Shown here one piece after another: positions 22,552-35,900 of a stretch of DNA of 64,000 nt. The notes under the pieces are model-generated. The model was not told the DNA's origin. It worked only from the letters and a program-made list of their open reading frames with translations, and did no database searches. Both the position numbers and the translations under genes were made by a program. The first letter of the stretch is position 1. Each line of letters opens with the position of its first letter. The stretch is from Auanema rhodensis (taxonomy: Eukaryota > Nematoda > Chromadorea > Rhabditida > Rhabditidae): assembly GCA_964057225.1 (NCBI GenBank), contig OZ059900.1:2986501-3050500 (forward strand), given 5' to 3'.

Positions 22552-25500
22552 TCAAACACACAATGCACGAAATAAGTTTATTTTGACGAGTTTGCACTGA
22601 TATTTATTCATTTTGATCAAAAAAGGTCGAAAATAGAAAGAATTTTTGAATTTTCCGAGTTTTGAGTCCAATTGGGCTAAATCGCTCATATATATGATCA
22701 AAAGCATAGTTTTACTGTCTATGATAACAAAAGTCTTCAAATATACACTAATGATGTGTAAATCACTGAATTTCACTCAAATAGCTTTACTACACTAAGT
22801 ATGGTCGTTTTTATGCCTTTAACACCATATACTCACCGATTTTTGGTACAAAATCTGTAATACTCGTAAATTTTGATCATATTCGTTAAGATTTGAGAAT
22901 CAAACATACAATACACAAAATTAGTCTATTTTTATGAGCTTGCACTGATATATATTCATTTTGATCAAAAAAGGTCGAAAATAGAAAGAATTTTTGAAAT
23001 TTCCGAGTTTTGAGTCTAATTTGGCTAAATCGCTCATATATATGATCAAAAGCATAGTTTTACTGTCTATGATAACAAAAGTCTTCAAATATACACTAAT
23101 GATGTGTAAATCACTGAATTTCACTCAAATAGCTTTACTACACTAAGTATGGTCGTTTTTATGCCTTTAACACCATATACTCACCGATTTTTGGTACAAA
23201 ATCTGTGATACTCGTAAATTTTGATCATATTCGGTGAGATTCGAGAATCAAACACACAATACACGAAATAAGTTTATTTTTACGAGTTTGCACTGATATT
23301 TATTCATTTTGATCAAAAAAGGTCGAAAATAGAAAGAATTTTTGAAATTTCCGAGTTTTGAGTCTAATTTGGCTAAATCCCTCATGTATATGATCAAAAG
23401 CATAGTTTTACTGTCTATGATAACAAAAGTCTTCAAATATACACTAATAATGTGTAAATCACTGAATTTCACTCAAATAGCATTACTACACTAAGTATGG
23501 TCGTTTTTATGCCTTTAACACCATATACTCACCGATTTTTGGTACAAAATCTGTGATACTCGTAAATTTTGATCATATTCGGTGAGATTCCAGAATCAAA
23601 CACACAATACACGAAATAAGTTTATTTTTACGAGTTTGCACTGATATTTATTCATTTTGATCAAAAAAGGTCGAAAATAGAAAGAATTTTTGAAATTTCC
23701 GAGTTTTGAGTCTAATTTGGCTAAATCGCTCATATACATGATCAGAAGCATAGTTTTATTGTCTATGACAACAAAAGTCATCAATTAAACGCTAGTGATG
23801 TTTAAATACTGATTTTCGCTCAAATAGCATTACTACACTAAGTATGGTCGTTTTTATGCCTTTAACACCATATACTCACCGATTTTTGGTACAAAATCTG
23901 TGATACTCGTAAATTTTGATCATATTCGGTGAGATTCGAGAATCAAACACACAATACACGAAATAAGTTTATTTTTACGAGTTTGCACTGATATTTATTC
24001 ATTTTGATCAAAAAAGGTCGAAAATAGAAAGAATTTTTGAAATTTCCGAGTTTTGAGTCTAATTTGGCTAAATCGCTCATATATATGATCAAAAGCATAG
24101 TTTTATTGTCTATGACAACAAAAGTCATCAATCAAACGCTAGTGATGTTTTAAATACTGATTTTCGCTCAAATAGCATTACTACACTAAGTATGGTCGTT
24201 TTTATGCCTTTAACACCATATACTCACCGATTTTTGGTACAAAATCTGTGATACTCGTAAATTTTGATCATATTCGGTGAGATTCGAGAATCAAACACAC
24301 AATGCACGAAATAAGTTTATTTTGACGAGTTTGCACTGATATTTATTCATTTTGATCAAAAAAGGTCGAAAATAGAAAGAATTTTTGAATTTTCCGAGTT
24401 TTGAGTCCAATTGGGCTAAATCGCTCATATATATGATCAAAAGCATAGTTTTACTGTCTATGATAACAAAAGTCTTCAAATATACACTAATAATGTGTAA
24501 ATCACTGAATTTCACTCAAATAGCTTTACTACACTAAGTGTGGTCGTTTTTATGCCTTTAACACCATATACTCAACGATTTTTGGTACAAAATCTGTAAT
24601 ACTCGTAAATTTTGATCATATTCGTTAAGATTTGAGAATCAAACATACAATACACAAAATCAGTCTATTTTTATGAGCTTGCACTGATATATATTCATTT
24701 TGATCAAAAAAGGTCGAAAATAGAGAGAATTTTTGAAATTTCCGAGTTTTGAGTCTAATTTGGCTAAATCGCTCATATACATGATCAGAAGCATAGTTTT
24801 ATTGTCTATGACAACAAAAGTCATCAATTAAACGCTAGTGATGTTTAAATACTGATTTTCGCTCAAATAGCATTACTACACTAAGTATGGTCGTTTTTAT
24901 GCCTTTAACACCATATACTCACCGATTTTTGGTACAAAATCTGTGATACTCGTAAATTTCGATCATATTCGGTGAGATTCGAGAATCAAACACACAATGC
25001 ACGAAATAAGTTTATTTTGACGAGTTTGCACTGATATTTATTCATTTTGATCAAAAAAGGTCGAAAATAGAAAGAATTTTTGAATTTTCCGAGTTTTGAG
25101 TCCAATTGGGCTAAATCGCTCATATATATGATCAAAAGCATAGTTTTACTGTCTATGATAACAAAAGTCTTCAAATATACACTAATGATGTGTAAATCAC
25201 TGAATTTCACTCAAATAGCTTTACTACACTAAGTATGGTCGTTTTTATGCCTTTAACACCATATACTCACCGATTTTTGGTACAAAATCTGTAATACTCG
25301 TAAATTTTGATCATATTCGTTAAGATTTGAGAATCAAACATACAATACACAAAATTAGTCTATTTTTATGAGCTTGCACTGATATATATTCATTTTGATC
25401 AAAAAAGGTAGAAAATAGAAAGAATTTTTGAAATTTCCGAGTTTTGAGTCTAATTTGGCTAAATCGCTCATATATATGATCAAAAGCATAGTTTTACTGT

Positions 25501-28500
25501 CTATGATAACAAAAGTCTTCAAATATACACTAATGATGTGTAAATCACTGAATTTCACTCAAATAGCTTTACTACACTAAGTATGGTCGTTTTTATGCCT
25601 TTAACACCATATACTCACCGATTTTTGGTACAAAATCTGTGATACTCGTAAATTTTGATCATATTCGGTGAGATTCGAGAATCAAACACACAATACACGA
25701 AATAAGTTTATTTTTACGAGTTTGCACTGATATTTATTCATTTTGATCAAAAAAGGTCGAAAATAGAAAGAATTTTTGAAATTTCCGAGTTTTGAGTCTA
25801 ATTTGGCTAAATCCCTCATGTATATGATCAAAAGCATAGCTTTACTGTCTATGATAACAAAAGTCTTCAAATATACACTAATAATGTGTAAATCACTGAA
25901 TTTCACTCAAATAGCATTACTACACTAAGTATGGTCGTTTTTATGCCTTTAACACCATATACTCACCGATTTTTGGTACAAAATCTGTGATACTCGTAAA
26001 TTTTGATCATATTCGGTGAGATTCCAGAATCAAACACACAATACACGAAATAAGTTTATTTTTACGAGTTTGCACTGATATTTATTCATTTTGATCAAAA
26101 AAGGTCGAAAATAGAAAGAATTTTTGAAATTTCCGAGTTTTGAGTCTAATTTGGCTAAATCGCTCATATACATGATCAGAAGCATAGTTTTATTGTCTAT
26201 GACAACAAAAGTCATCAATTAAACGCTAGTGATGTTTAAATACTGATTTTCGCTCAAATAGCATTACTACACTAAGTATGGTCGTTTTTATGCCTTTAAC
26301 ACCATATACTCACCGATTTTTGGTACAAAATCTGTGATACTCGTAAATTTTGATCATATTCGGTGAGATCCGAGAATCAAACACACAATACACGAAATAA
26401 GTTTATTTTTACGAGTTTGCACTGATATTTATTCATTTTGATCAAAAAAGGTCGAAAATAGAAAGAATTTTTGAAATTTCCGAGTTTTGAGTCTATTTTG
26501 GCTAAATCGCTCATATATATGATCAAAAGCATAGTTTTACTGTCTATGATAACAAAAGTCTTCAAATATACACTAATAATGTGTAAATCACTGAATTTCA
26601 CTCAAATAGCATTACTACACTAAGTATGGTCGTTTTTATGCCTTTAACACCATATACTCACCGATTTTTGGTACAAAATCTGTGATACTCGTAAATTTTG
26701 ATCATATTCGGTGAGATTCGAGAATCAAACACACAATACACGAAATAAGTTTATTTTTACGAGTTTGCACTGATATTTATTCATTTTGATCAAAAAAGGT
26801 CGAAAATAGAAAGAATTTTTGAAATTTCCGAGTTTTGAGTCTAATTTGGCTAAATCGCTCATATATATGATCAAAAGCATAGTTTTATTGTCTATGACAA
26901 CAAAAGTCATCAATTAAACGCTAGTGATGTTTAAATACTGATTTTCGCTCAAATAGCATTACTACACTAAGTATGGTCGTTTTTATGCCTTTAACACCAT
27001 ATACTCACCGATTTTTGGTACAAAATCTGTGATACTCGTAAATTTTGATCATATTCGGTGAGATTCGAGAATCAAACACACAATGCACGAAATAAGTTTA
27101 TTTTGACGAGTTTGCACTGATATTTATTCATTTTGATCAAAAAAGGTCGAAAATAGAAAGAATTTTTGAATTTTCCGAGTTTTGAGTCCAATTGGGCTAA
27201 ATCGCTCATATATATGATCAAAAGCATAGTTTTACTGTCTATGATAACAAAAGTCTTCAAATATACACTAATAATGTGTAAATCACTGAATTTCACTCAA
27301 ATAGCTTTACTACACTAAGTGTGGTCGTTTTTATGCCTTTAACACCATATACTCAACGATTTTTGGTACAAAATCTGTAATACTCGTAAATTTTGATCAT
27401 ATTCGTTAAGATTTGAGAATCAAACATACAATACACAAAATCAGTCTATTTTTATGAGCTTGCACTGATATATATTCATTTTGATCAAAAAAGGTCGAAA
27501 ATAGAAAGAATTTTTGAAATTTCCGAGTTTTGAGTCTAATTTGGCTAAATCGCTCATATACATGATCAGAAGCATAGTTTTATTGTCTATGACAACAAAA
27601 GTCATCAATTAAACGCTAGTGATGTTTAAATACTGATTTTCGCTCAAATAGCATTACTACACTAAGTATGGTCGTTTTTATGCCTTTAACACCATATACT
27701 CACCGATTTTTGGTACAAAATCTGTGATACTCGTAAATTTCGATCATATTCGGTGAGATTCGAGAATCAAACACACAATGCACGAAATAAGTTTATTTTG
27801 ACGAGTTTGCACTGATATTTATTCATTTTGATCAAAAAAGGTCGAAAATAGAAAGAATTTTTGAATTTTCCGAGTTTTGAGTCCAATTGGGCTAAATCGC
27901 TCATATATATGATCAAAAGCATAGTTTTACTGTCTATGATAACAAAAGTCTTCAAATATACACTAATGATGTGTAAATCACTGAATTTCACTCAAATAGC
28001 TTTACTACACTAAGTATGGTCGTTTTTATGCCTTTAACACCATATACTCACCGATTTTTGGTACAAAATCTGTAATACTCGTAAATTTTGATCATATTCG
28101 TTAAGATTTGAGAATCAAACATACAATACACAAAATCAGTCTATTTTTATGAGCTTGCACTGATATATATTCATTTTGACCAAAAAAGGTCGAAAATAGA
28201 AAGAATTTTTGAAATTTCGGAGTTTTGAGTCTAATTTGGCTAAATCGCTCATATATATGATCAAAAGCATAGTTTTACTGTCTATGATAACAAAAGTCTT
28301 CAAATATACACTAATAATGTGTAAATCACTGAATTTCACTCAAATAGCTTCACTACACTAAGTATGGTCGTTTTTATGCCTTTAACACCATATACTCACC
28401 GATTTTTGGTACAAAATCTGTGATACTCGTAAATTTTGATCATATTCGGTGAGATTCGAGAATCAAACACACAATACACGAAATAAGTTTATTTTTACGA

Positions 28501-28810
28501 GTTTGCACTGATATTTATTCATTTTGATCAAAAAAGGTCGAAAATAGAAAGAATTTTTGAAATTTCCGAGTTTTGAGTCTAATTTGGCTAAATCGCTCAT
28601 ATATATGATCAAAAGCATAGTTTTACTGTCTATGATAACAAAAGTCTTCAAATATACACTAATAATGTGTAAATCACTGAATTTCACTCAAATAGCATTA
28701 CTACACTAAGTATGGTCGTTTTTATGCCTTTAACACCATATACTCACCGATTTTTGGTACAAAATCTGTAATACTCGTAAATTTTGATCATATTCGTTAA
28801 GATTTGAGAA
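22552..28810. repeat. Seven- and eight-monomer versions of one unit, then A B C
   Basis: 22552-24985 (2434 bp) reads A B C D D A G and 24986-27766 (2781 bp) reads A B C D C D A G. Shared markers are aaaattagtc in B, aaatccctcatgtat in C, tacatgatcagaag in the first D, and aaatttcgatcat at the end of G. The units differ by one inserted or lost C monomer (26377). The block ends with A (27767), a B with private changes (28115: gaccaaaa, ttcggag) and C (28463). The D at 23943 has a compensating extra T (gttttaaatac), making it 348 bp. Confidence 0.88.
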
Positions 28811-29157
28811 TCAAACATACAATACACAAAATCAGTCTATTTTTATGAGCTTGCACTGATATATATTTATTTTGATCAAAAAAGGTCGAAAATAGAAAGA
28901 ATTTTTGAAATTTCCGAGTTTTGAGTCTAATTTGGCTAAATCGCTCATATACATGATCAGAAGCATAGTTTTATTGTCTATGACAACAAAAGTCATCAAT
29001 TAAACGCTAGTGATGTTTAAATACTGATTTTCGCTCAAATAGCATTACTACACTAAGTATGGTCGTTTTTATGCCTTTAACACCATATACTCACCGATTT
29101 TTGGTACAAAATCTGTGATACTCGTAAATTTTGATCATATTCGGTGAGATTCGAGAA
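28811..29157. repeat. Representative class G monomer (347 bp)
   Basis: Reference copy for class G. A B-like head (tacacaaaatcag, here with the central-core variant gatatatatttattttg) is joined to a D-like tail with catatacatgatcagaag, atcaattaaacgctag and the one-base deletion tttaaatactg. It looks like an old B/D recombinant that was then amplified. It replaces B in the G C D A unit that fills the centre of the array. Copies without the ttatttt head variant occur at 3427, 10382, 11772, 24639 and 27420. Confidence 0.85.
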
Positions 29158-32100
29158 TCAAACACACAATACACGAAATAAGTTTATTTTTACGAGTTTG
29201 CACTGATATTTATTCATTTTGATCAAAAAAGGTCGAAAATAGAAAGAATTTTTGAAATTTCCGAGTTTTGAGTCTAATTTGGCTAAATCGCTCATATATA
29301 TGATCAAAAGCATAGTTTTACTGTCTATGATAACAAAAGTCTTCAAATATACACTAATAATGTGTAAATCACTGAATTTCACTCAAATAGCATTACTACA
29401 CTAAGTATGGTCGTTTTTATGCCTTTAACACCATATACTCACCGATTTTTGGTACAAAATCTGTGATACTCGTAAATTTTGATCATATTCGGTGAGATTC
29501 GAGAATCAAACACACAATACACGAAATAAGTTTATTTTTACGAGTTTGCACTGATATTTATTCATTTTGATCAAAAAAGGTCGAAAATAGAAAGAATTTT
29601 TGAAATTTCCGAGTTTTGAGTCTAATTTGGCTAAATCGCTCATATATATGATCAAAAGCATAGTTTTATTGTCTATGACAACAAAAGTCATCAATTAAAC
29701 GCTAGTGATGTTTAAATACTGATTTTCGCTCAAATAGCATTACTACACTAAGTATGGTCGTTTTTATGCCTTTAACACCATATACTCACCGATTTTTGGT
29801 ACAAAATCTGTGATACTCGTAAATTTTGATCATATTCGGTGAGATTCGAGAATCAAACACACAATGCACGAAATAAGTTTATTTTGACGAGTTTGCACTG
29901 ATATTTATTCATTTTGATCAAAAAAGGTCGAAAATAGAAAGAATTTTTGAATTTTCCGAGTTTTGAGTCTAATTTGGCTAAATCGCTCATATATATGATC
30001 AAAAGCATAGTTTTACTGTCTATGATAACAAAAGTCTTCAAATATACACTAATAATGTGTAAATCACTGAATTTCACTCAAATAGCATTACTACACTAAG
30101 TATGGTCGTTTTTATGCCTTTAACACCATATACTCACCGATTTTTGGTACAAAATCTGTAATACTCGTAAATTTTGATCATATTCGTTAAGATTTGAGAA
30201 TCAAACATACAATACACAAAATCAGTCTATTTTTATGAGCTTGCACTGATATATATTTATTTTGATCAAAAAAGGTCGAAAATAGAAAGAATTTTTGAAA
30301 TTTCCGAGTTTTGAGTCTAATTTGGCTAAATCGCTCATATACATGATCAGAAGCATAGTTTTATTGTCTATGACAACAAAAGTCATCAATTAAACGCTAG
30401 TGATGTTTAAATACTGATTTTCGCTCAAATAGCATTACTACACTAAGTATGGTCGTTTTTATGCCTTTAACACCATATACTCACCGATTTTTGGTACAAA
30501 ATCTGTGATACTCGTAAATTTTGATCATATTCGGTGAGATTCGAGAATCAAACACACAATACACGAAATAAGTTTATTTTTACGAGTTTGCACTGATATT
30601 TATTCATTTTGATCAAAAAAGGTCGAAAATAGAAAGAATTTTTGAAATTTCCGAGTTTTGAGTCTAATTTGGCTAAATCGCTCATATATATGATCAAAAG
30701 CATAGTTTTACTGTCTATGATAACAAAAGTCTTCAAATATACACTAATAATGTGTAAATCACTGAATTTCACTCAAATAGCATTACTACACTAAGTATGG
30801 TCGTTTTTATGCCTTTAACACCATATACTCACCGATTTTTGGTACAAAATCTGTGATACTCGTAAATTTCGATCATATTCGGTGAGATTCGAGAATCAAA
30901 CACACAATACACGGAATAAGTTTATTTTTACGAGTTTGCACTGATATTTATTCATTTTGATCAAAAAAGGTCGAAAATAGAAAGAATTTTTGAAATTTCC
31001 GAGTTTTGAGTCTAATTTGGCTAAATCGCTCATATATATGATCAAAAGCATAGTTTTATTGTCTATGACAACAAAAGTCATCAATTAAACGCTAGTGATG
31101 TTTAAATACTGATTTTCGCTCAAATAGCATTACTACACTAAGTATGGTCGTTTTTATGCCTTTAACACCATATACTCACCGATTTTTGGTACAAAATCTG
31201 TGATACTCGTAAATTTTGATCATATTCGGTGAGATTCGAGAATCAAACACACAATGCACGAAATAAGTTTATTTTGACGAGTTTGCACTGATATTTATTC
31301 ATTTTGATCAAAAAAGGTCGAAAATAGAAAGAATTTTTGAATTTTCCGAGTTTTGAGTCTAATTTGGCTAAATCGCTCATATATATGAACAAAAGCATAG
31401 TTTTACTGTCTATGATAACAAAAGTCTTCAAATATACACTAATAATGTGTAAATCACTGAATTTCACTCAAATAGCATTACTACACTAAGTATGGTCGTT
31501 TTTATGCCTTTAACACCATATACTCACCGATTTTTGGTACAAAATCTGTAATACTCGTAAATTTTGATCATATTCGTTAAGATTTGAGAATCAAACATAC
31601 AATACACAAAATCAGTCTATTTTTATGAGCTTGCACTGATATATATTTATTTTGATCAAAAAAGGTCGAAAATAGAAAGAATTTTTGAAATTTCCGAGTT
31701 TTGAGTCTAATTTGGCTAAATCGCTCATATACATGATCAGAAGCATAGTTTTATTGTCTATGACAACAAAAGTCATCAATTAAACGCTAGTGATGTTTAA
31801 ATACTGATTTTCGCTCAAATAGCATTACTACACTAAGTATGGTCGTTTTTATGCCTTTAACACCATATACTCACCGATTTTTGGTACAAAATCTGTGATA
31901 CTCGTAAATTTTGATCATATTCGGTGAGATTCGAGAATCAAACACACAATACACGAAATAAGTTTATTTTTACGAGTTTGCACTGATATTTATTCATTTT
32001 GATCAAAAAAGGTCGAAAATAGAAAGAATTTTTGAAATTTCCGAGTTTTGAGTCTAATTTGGCTAAATCGCTCATATATATGATCAAAAGCATAGTTTTA

Positions 32101-32980
32101 CTGTCTATGATAACAAAAGTCTTCAAATATACACTAATAATGTGTAAATCACTGAATTTCACTCAAATAGCATTACTACACTAAGTATGGTCGTTTTTAT
32201 GCCTTTAACACCATATACTCACCGATTTTTGGTACAAAATCTGTGATACTCGTAAATTTTGATCATATTCGGTGAGATTCGAGAATCAAACACACAATAC
32301 ACGAAATAAGTTTATTTTTACGAGTTTGCACTGATATTTATTCATTTTGATCAAAAAAGGTCGAAAATAGAAAGAATTTTTGAAATTTCCGAGTTTTGAG
32401 TCTAATTTGGCTAAATCGCTCATATATATGATCAAAAGCATAGTTTTATTGTCTATGACAACAAAAGTCATCAATTAAACGCTAGTGATGTTTAAATACT
32501 GATTTTCGCTCAAATAGCATTACTACACTAAGTATGGTCGTTTTTATGCCTTTAACACCATATACTCACCGATTTTTGGTACAAAATCTGTGATACTCGT
32601 AAATTTTGATCATATTCGGTGAGATTCGAGAATCAAACACACAATGCACGAAATAAGTTTATTTTGACGAGTTTGCACTGATATTTATTCATTTTGATCA
32701 AAAAAGGTCGAAAATAGAAAGAATTTTTGAATTTTCCGAGTTTTGAGTCCAATTGGGCTAAATCGCTCATATATATGATCAAAAGCATAGTTTTACTGTC
32801 TATGATAACAAAAGTCTTCAAATCTACACTAATAATGTGTAAATCACTGAATTTCACTCAAATAGCATTACTACACTAAGTATGGTCGTTTTTATGCCTT
32901 TAACACCATATACTCACCGATTTTTGGTACAAAATCTGTGATACTCGTAAATTTTGATCATATTCGGTGAGATTCGAGAA
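28811..32980. repeat. Three tandem tetramers, G C D A (1390 bp period)
   Basis: Units start at 28811, 30201 and 31591, exactly 1390 bp apart, and are nearly identical. The A monomers at 29853 and 31243 are recombinant (A head and gaattttccgag, then gtctaatttgg). The third unit ends in the central A variant with aatctacac (32633). The few differences include cggaataag near 30914 and atatgaacaaaag near 31388. This is the most regular stretch of the window. Confidence 0.9.
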
Positions 32981-35900
32981 TCAAACACACAATACACGAA
33001 ATAAGTTTGTTTTTACGAGTTTGCACTGATATTTATTCATTTTGATCAAAAAAGGTCGAAAATAGAAAGAATTTTTGAAATTTCCGAGTTTTGAGTCTAA
33101 TTTGGCTAAATCGCTCATATATATGATCAAAAGCATAGTTTTATTGTCTATGACAACAAAAGTCATCAATTAAACGCTAGTGATGTTTAAATACTGATTT
33201 TCGCTCAAATAGCATTACTACACTAAGTATGGTCGTTTTTATGCCTTTAACACCATATACTCACCGATTTTTGGTACAAAATCTGTGATACTCGTAAATT
33301 TTGATCATATTCGGTGAGATTCGAGAATCAAACACACAATGCACGAAATAAGTTTATTTTGACGAGTTTGCACTGATATTTATTCATTTTGATCAAAAAA
33401 GGTCGAAAATAGAAAGAATTTTTGAATTTTCCGAGTTTTGAGTCCAATTGGGCTAAATCGCTCATATATATGATCAAAAGCATAGTTTTACTGTCTATGA
33501 TAACAAAAGTCTTCAAATATACACTAATGATGTGTAAATCACTGAATTTCACTCAAATAGCATTACTACACTAAGTATGGTCGTTTTTATGCCTTTAACA
33601 CCATATACTCACCGATTTTTGGTACAAAATCTGTGATACTCGTAAATTTTGATCATATTCGGTGAGATTCGAGAATCAAACACACAATACACGAAATAAG
33701 TTTATTTTTACGAGTTTGCACTGATATTTATTCATTTTGATCAAAAAAGGTCGAAAATAGAAAGAATTTTTGAAATTTCCGAGTTTTGAGTCTAATTTGG
33801 CTAAATCGCTCATATATATGATCAAAAGCATAGTTTTACTGTCTATGATAACAAAAGTCTTCAAATATACACTAATAATGTGTAAATCACTGAATTTCAC
33901 TCAAATAGCATTACTACACTAAGTATGGTCGTTTTTATGCCTTTAACACCATATACTCACCGATTTTTGGTACAAAATCTGTGATACTCGTAAATTTTGA
34001 TCATATTCGGTGAGATTCGAGAATCAAACACACAATACACGAAATAAGTTTATTTTTACGAGTTTGCACTGATATTTATTCATTTTGATCAAAAAAGGTC
34101 GAAAATAGAAAGAATTTTTGAAATTTCCGAGTTTTGAGTCTAATTTGGCTAAATCGCTCATATATATGATCAAAAGCATAGTTTTATTGTCTATGACAAC
34201 AAAAGTCATCAATTAAACGCTAGTGATGTTTAAATACTGATTTTCGCTCAAATAGCATTACTACACTAAGTATGGTCGTTTTTATGCCTTTAACACCATA
34301 TACTCACCGATTTTTGGTACAAAATCTGTGATACTCGTAAATTTTGATCATATTCGGTGAGATTCGAGAATCAAACACACAATGCACGAAATAAGTTTAT
34401 TTTGACGAGTTTGCACTGATATTTATTCATTTTGATCAAAAAAGGTCGAAAATAGAAAGAATTTTTGAATTTTCCGAGTTTTGAGTCTAATTTGGCTAAA
34501 TCGCTCATATATATGATCGAAAGCATAGTTTTACTGTCTATGATAACAAAAGTCTTCAAATATACACTAATAATGTGTAAATCACTGAATTTCACTCAAA
34601 TAGCATTACTACACTAAGTATGGTCGTTTTTATGCCTTTAACACCATATACTCACCGATTTTTGGTACAAAATCTGTAATACTCGTAAATTTTGATCATA
34701 TTCGTTAAGATTTGAGAATCAAACATACAATACACAAAATCAGTCTATTTTTATGAGCTTGCACTGATATATATTTATTTTGATCAAAAAAGGTCGAAAA
34801 TAGAAAGAATTTTTGAAATTTCCGAGTTTTGAGTCTAATTTGGCTAAATCGCTCATATACATGATCAGAAGCATAGTTTTATTGTCTATGACAACAAAAG
34901 TCATCAATTAAACGCTAGTGATGTTTAAATACTGATTTTCGCTCAAATAGCATTACTACACTAAGTATGGTCGTTTTTATGCCTTTAACACCATATACTC
35001 ACCGATTTTTGGTACAAAATCTGTGATACTCGTAAATTTTGATCATATTCGGTGAGATTCGAGAATCAAACACACAATACACGAAATAAGTTTATTTTTA
35101 CGAGTTTGCACTGATATTTATTCATTTTGATCAAAAAAGGTCGAAAATAGAAAGAATTTTTGAAATTTCCGAGTTTTGAGTCTAATTTGGCTAAATCGCT
35201 CATATATATGATCAAAAGCATAGTTTTACTGTCTATGATAACAAAAGTCTTCAAATATACACTAATAATGTGTAAATCACTGAATTTCACTCAAATAGCA
35301 TTACTACACTAAGTATGGTCGTTTTTATGCCTTTAACACCATATACTCACCGATTTTTGGTACAAAATCTGTGATACTCGTAAATTTTGATCATATTCGG
35401 TGAGATTCGAGAATCAAACACACAATACACGAAATAAGTTTATTTTTACGAGTTTGCACTGATATTTATTCATTTTGATCAAAAAAGGTCGAAAATAGAA
35501 AGAATTTTTGAAATTTCCGAGTTTTGAGTCTAATTTGGCTAAATCGCTCATATATATGATCAAAAGCATAGTTTTATTGTCTATGACAACAAAAGTCATC
35601 AATTAAACGCTAGTGATGTTTAAATACTGATTTTCGCTCAAATAGCATTACTACACTAAGTATGGTCGTTTTTATGCCTTTAACACCATATACTCACCGA
35701 TTTTTGGTACAAAATCTGTGATACTCGTAAATTTTGATCATATTCGGTGAGATTCGAGAATCAAACACACAATGCACGAAATAAGTTTATTTTGACGAGT
35801 TTGCACTGATATTTATTCATTTTGATCAAAAAAGGTCGAAAATAGAAAGAATTTTTGAATTTTCCGAGTTTTGAGTCTAATTTGGCTAAATCGCTCATAT

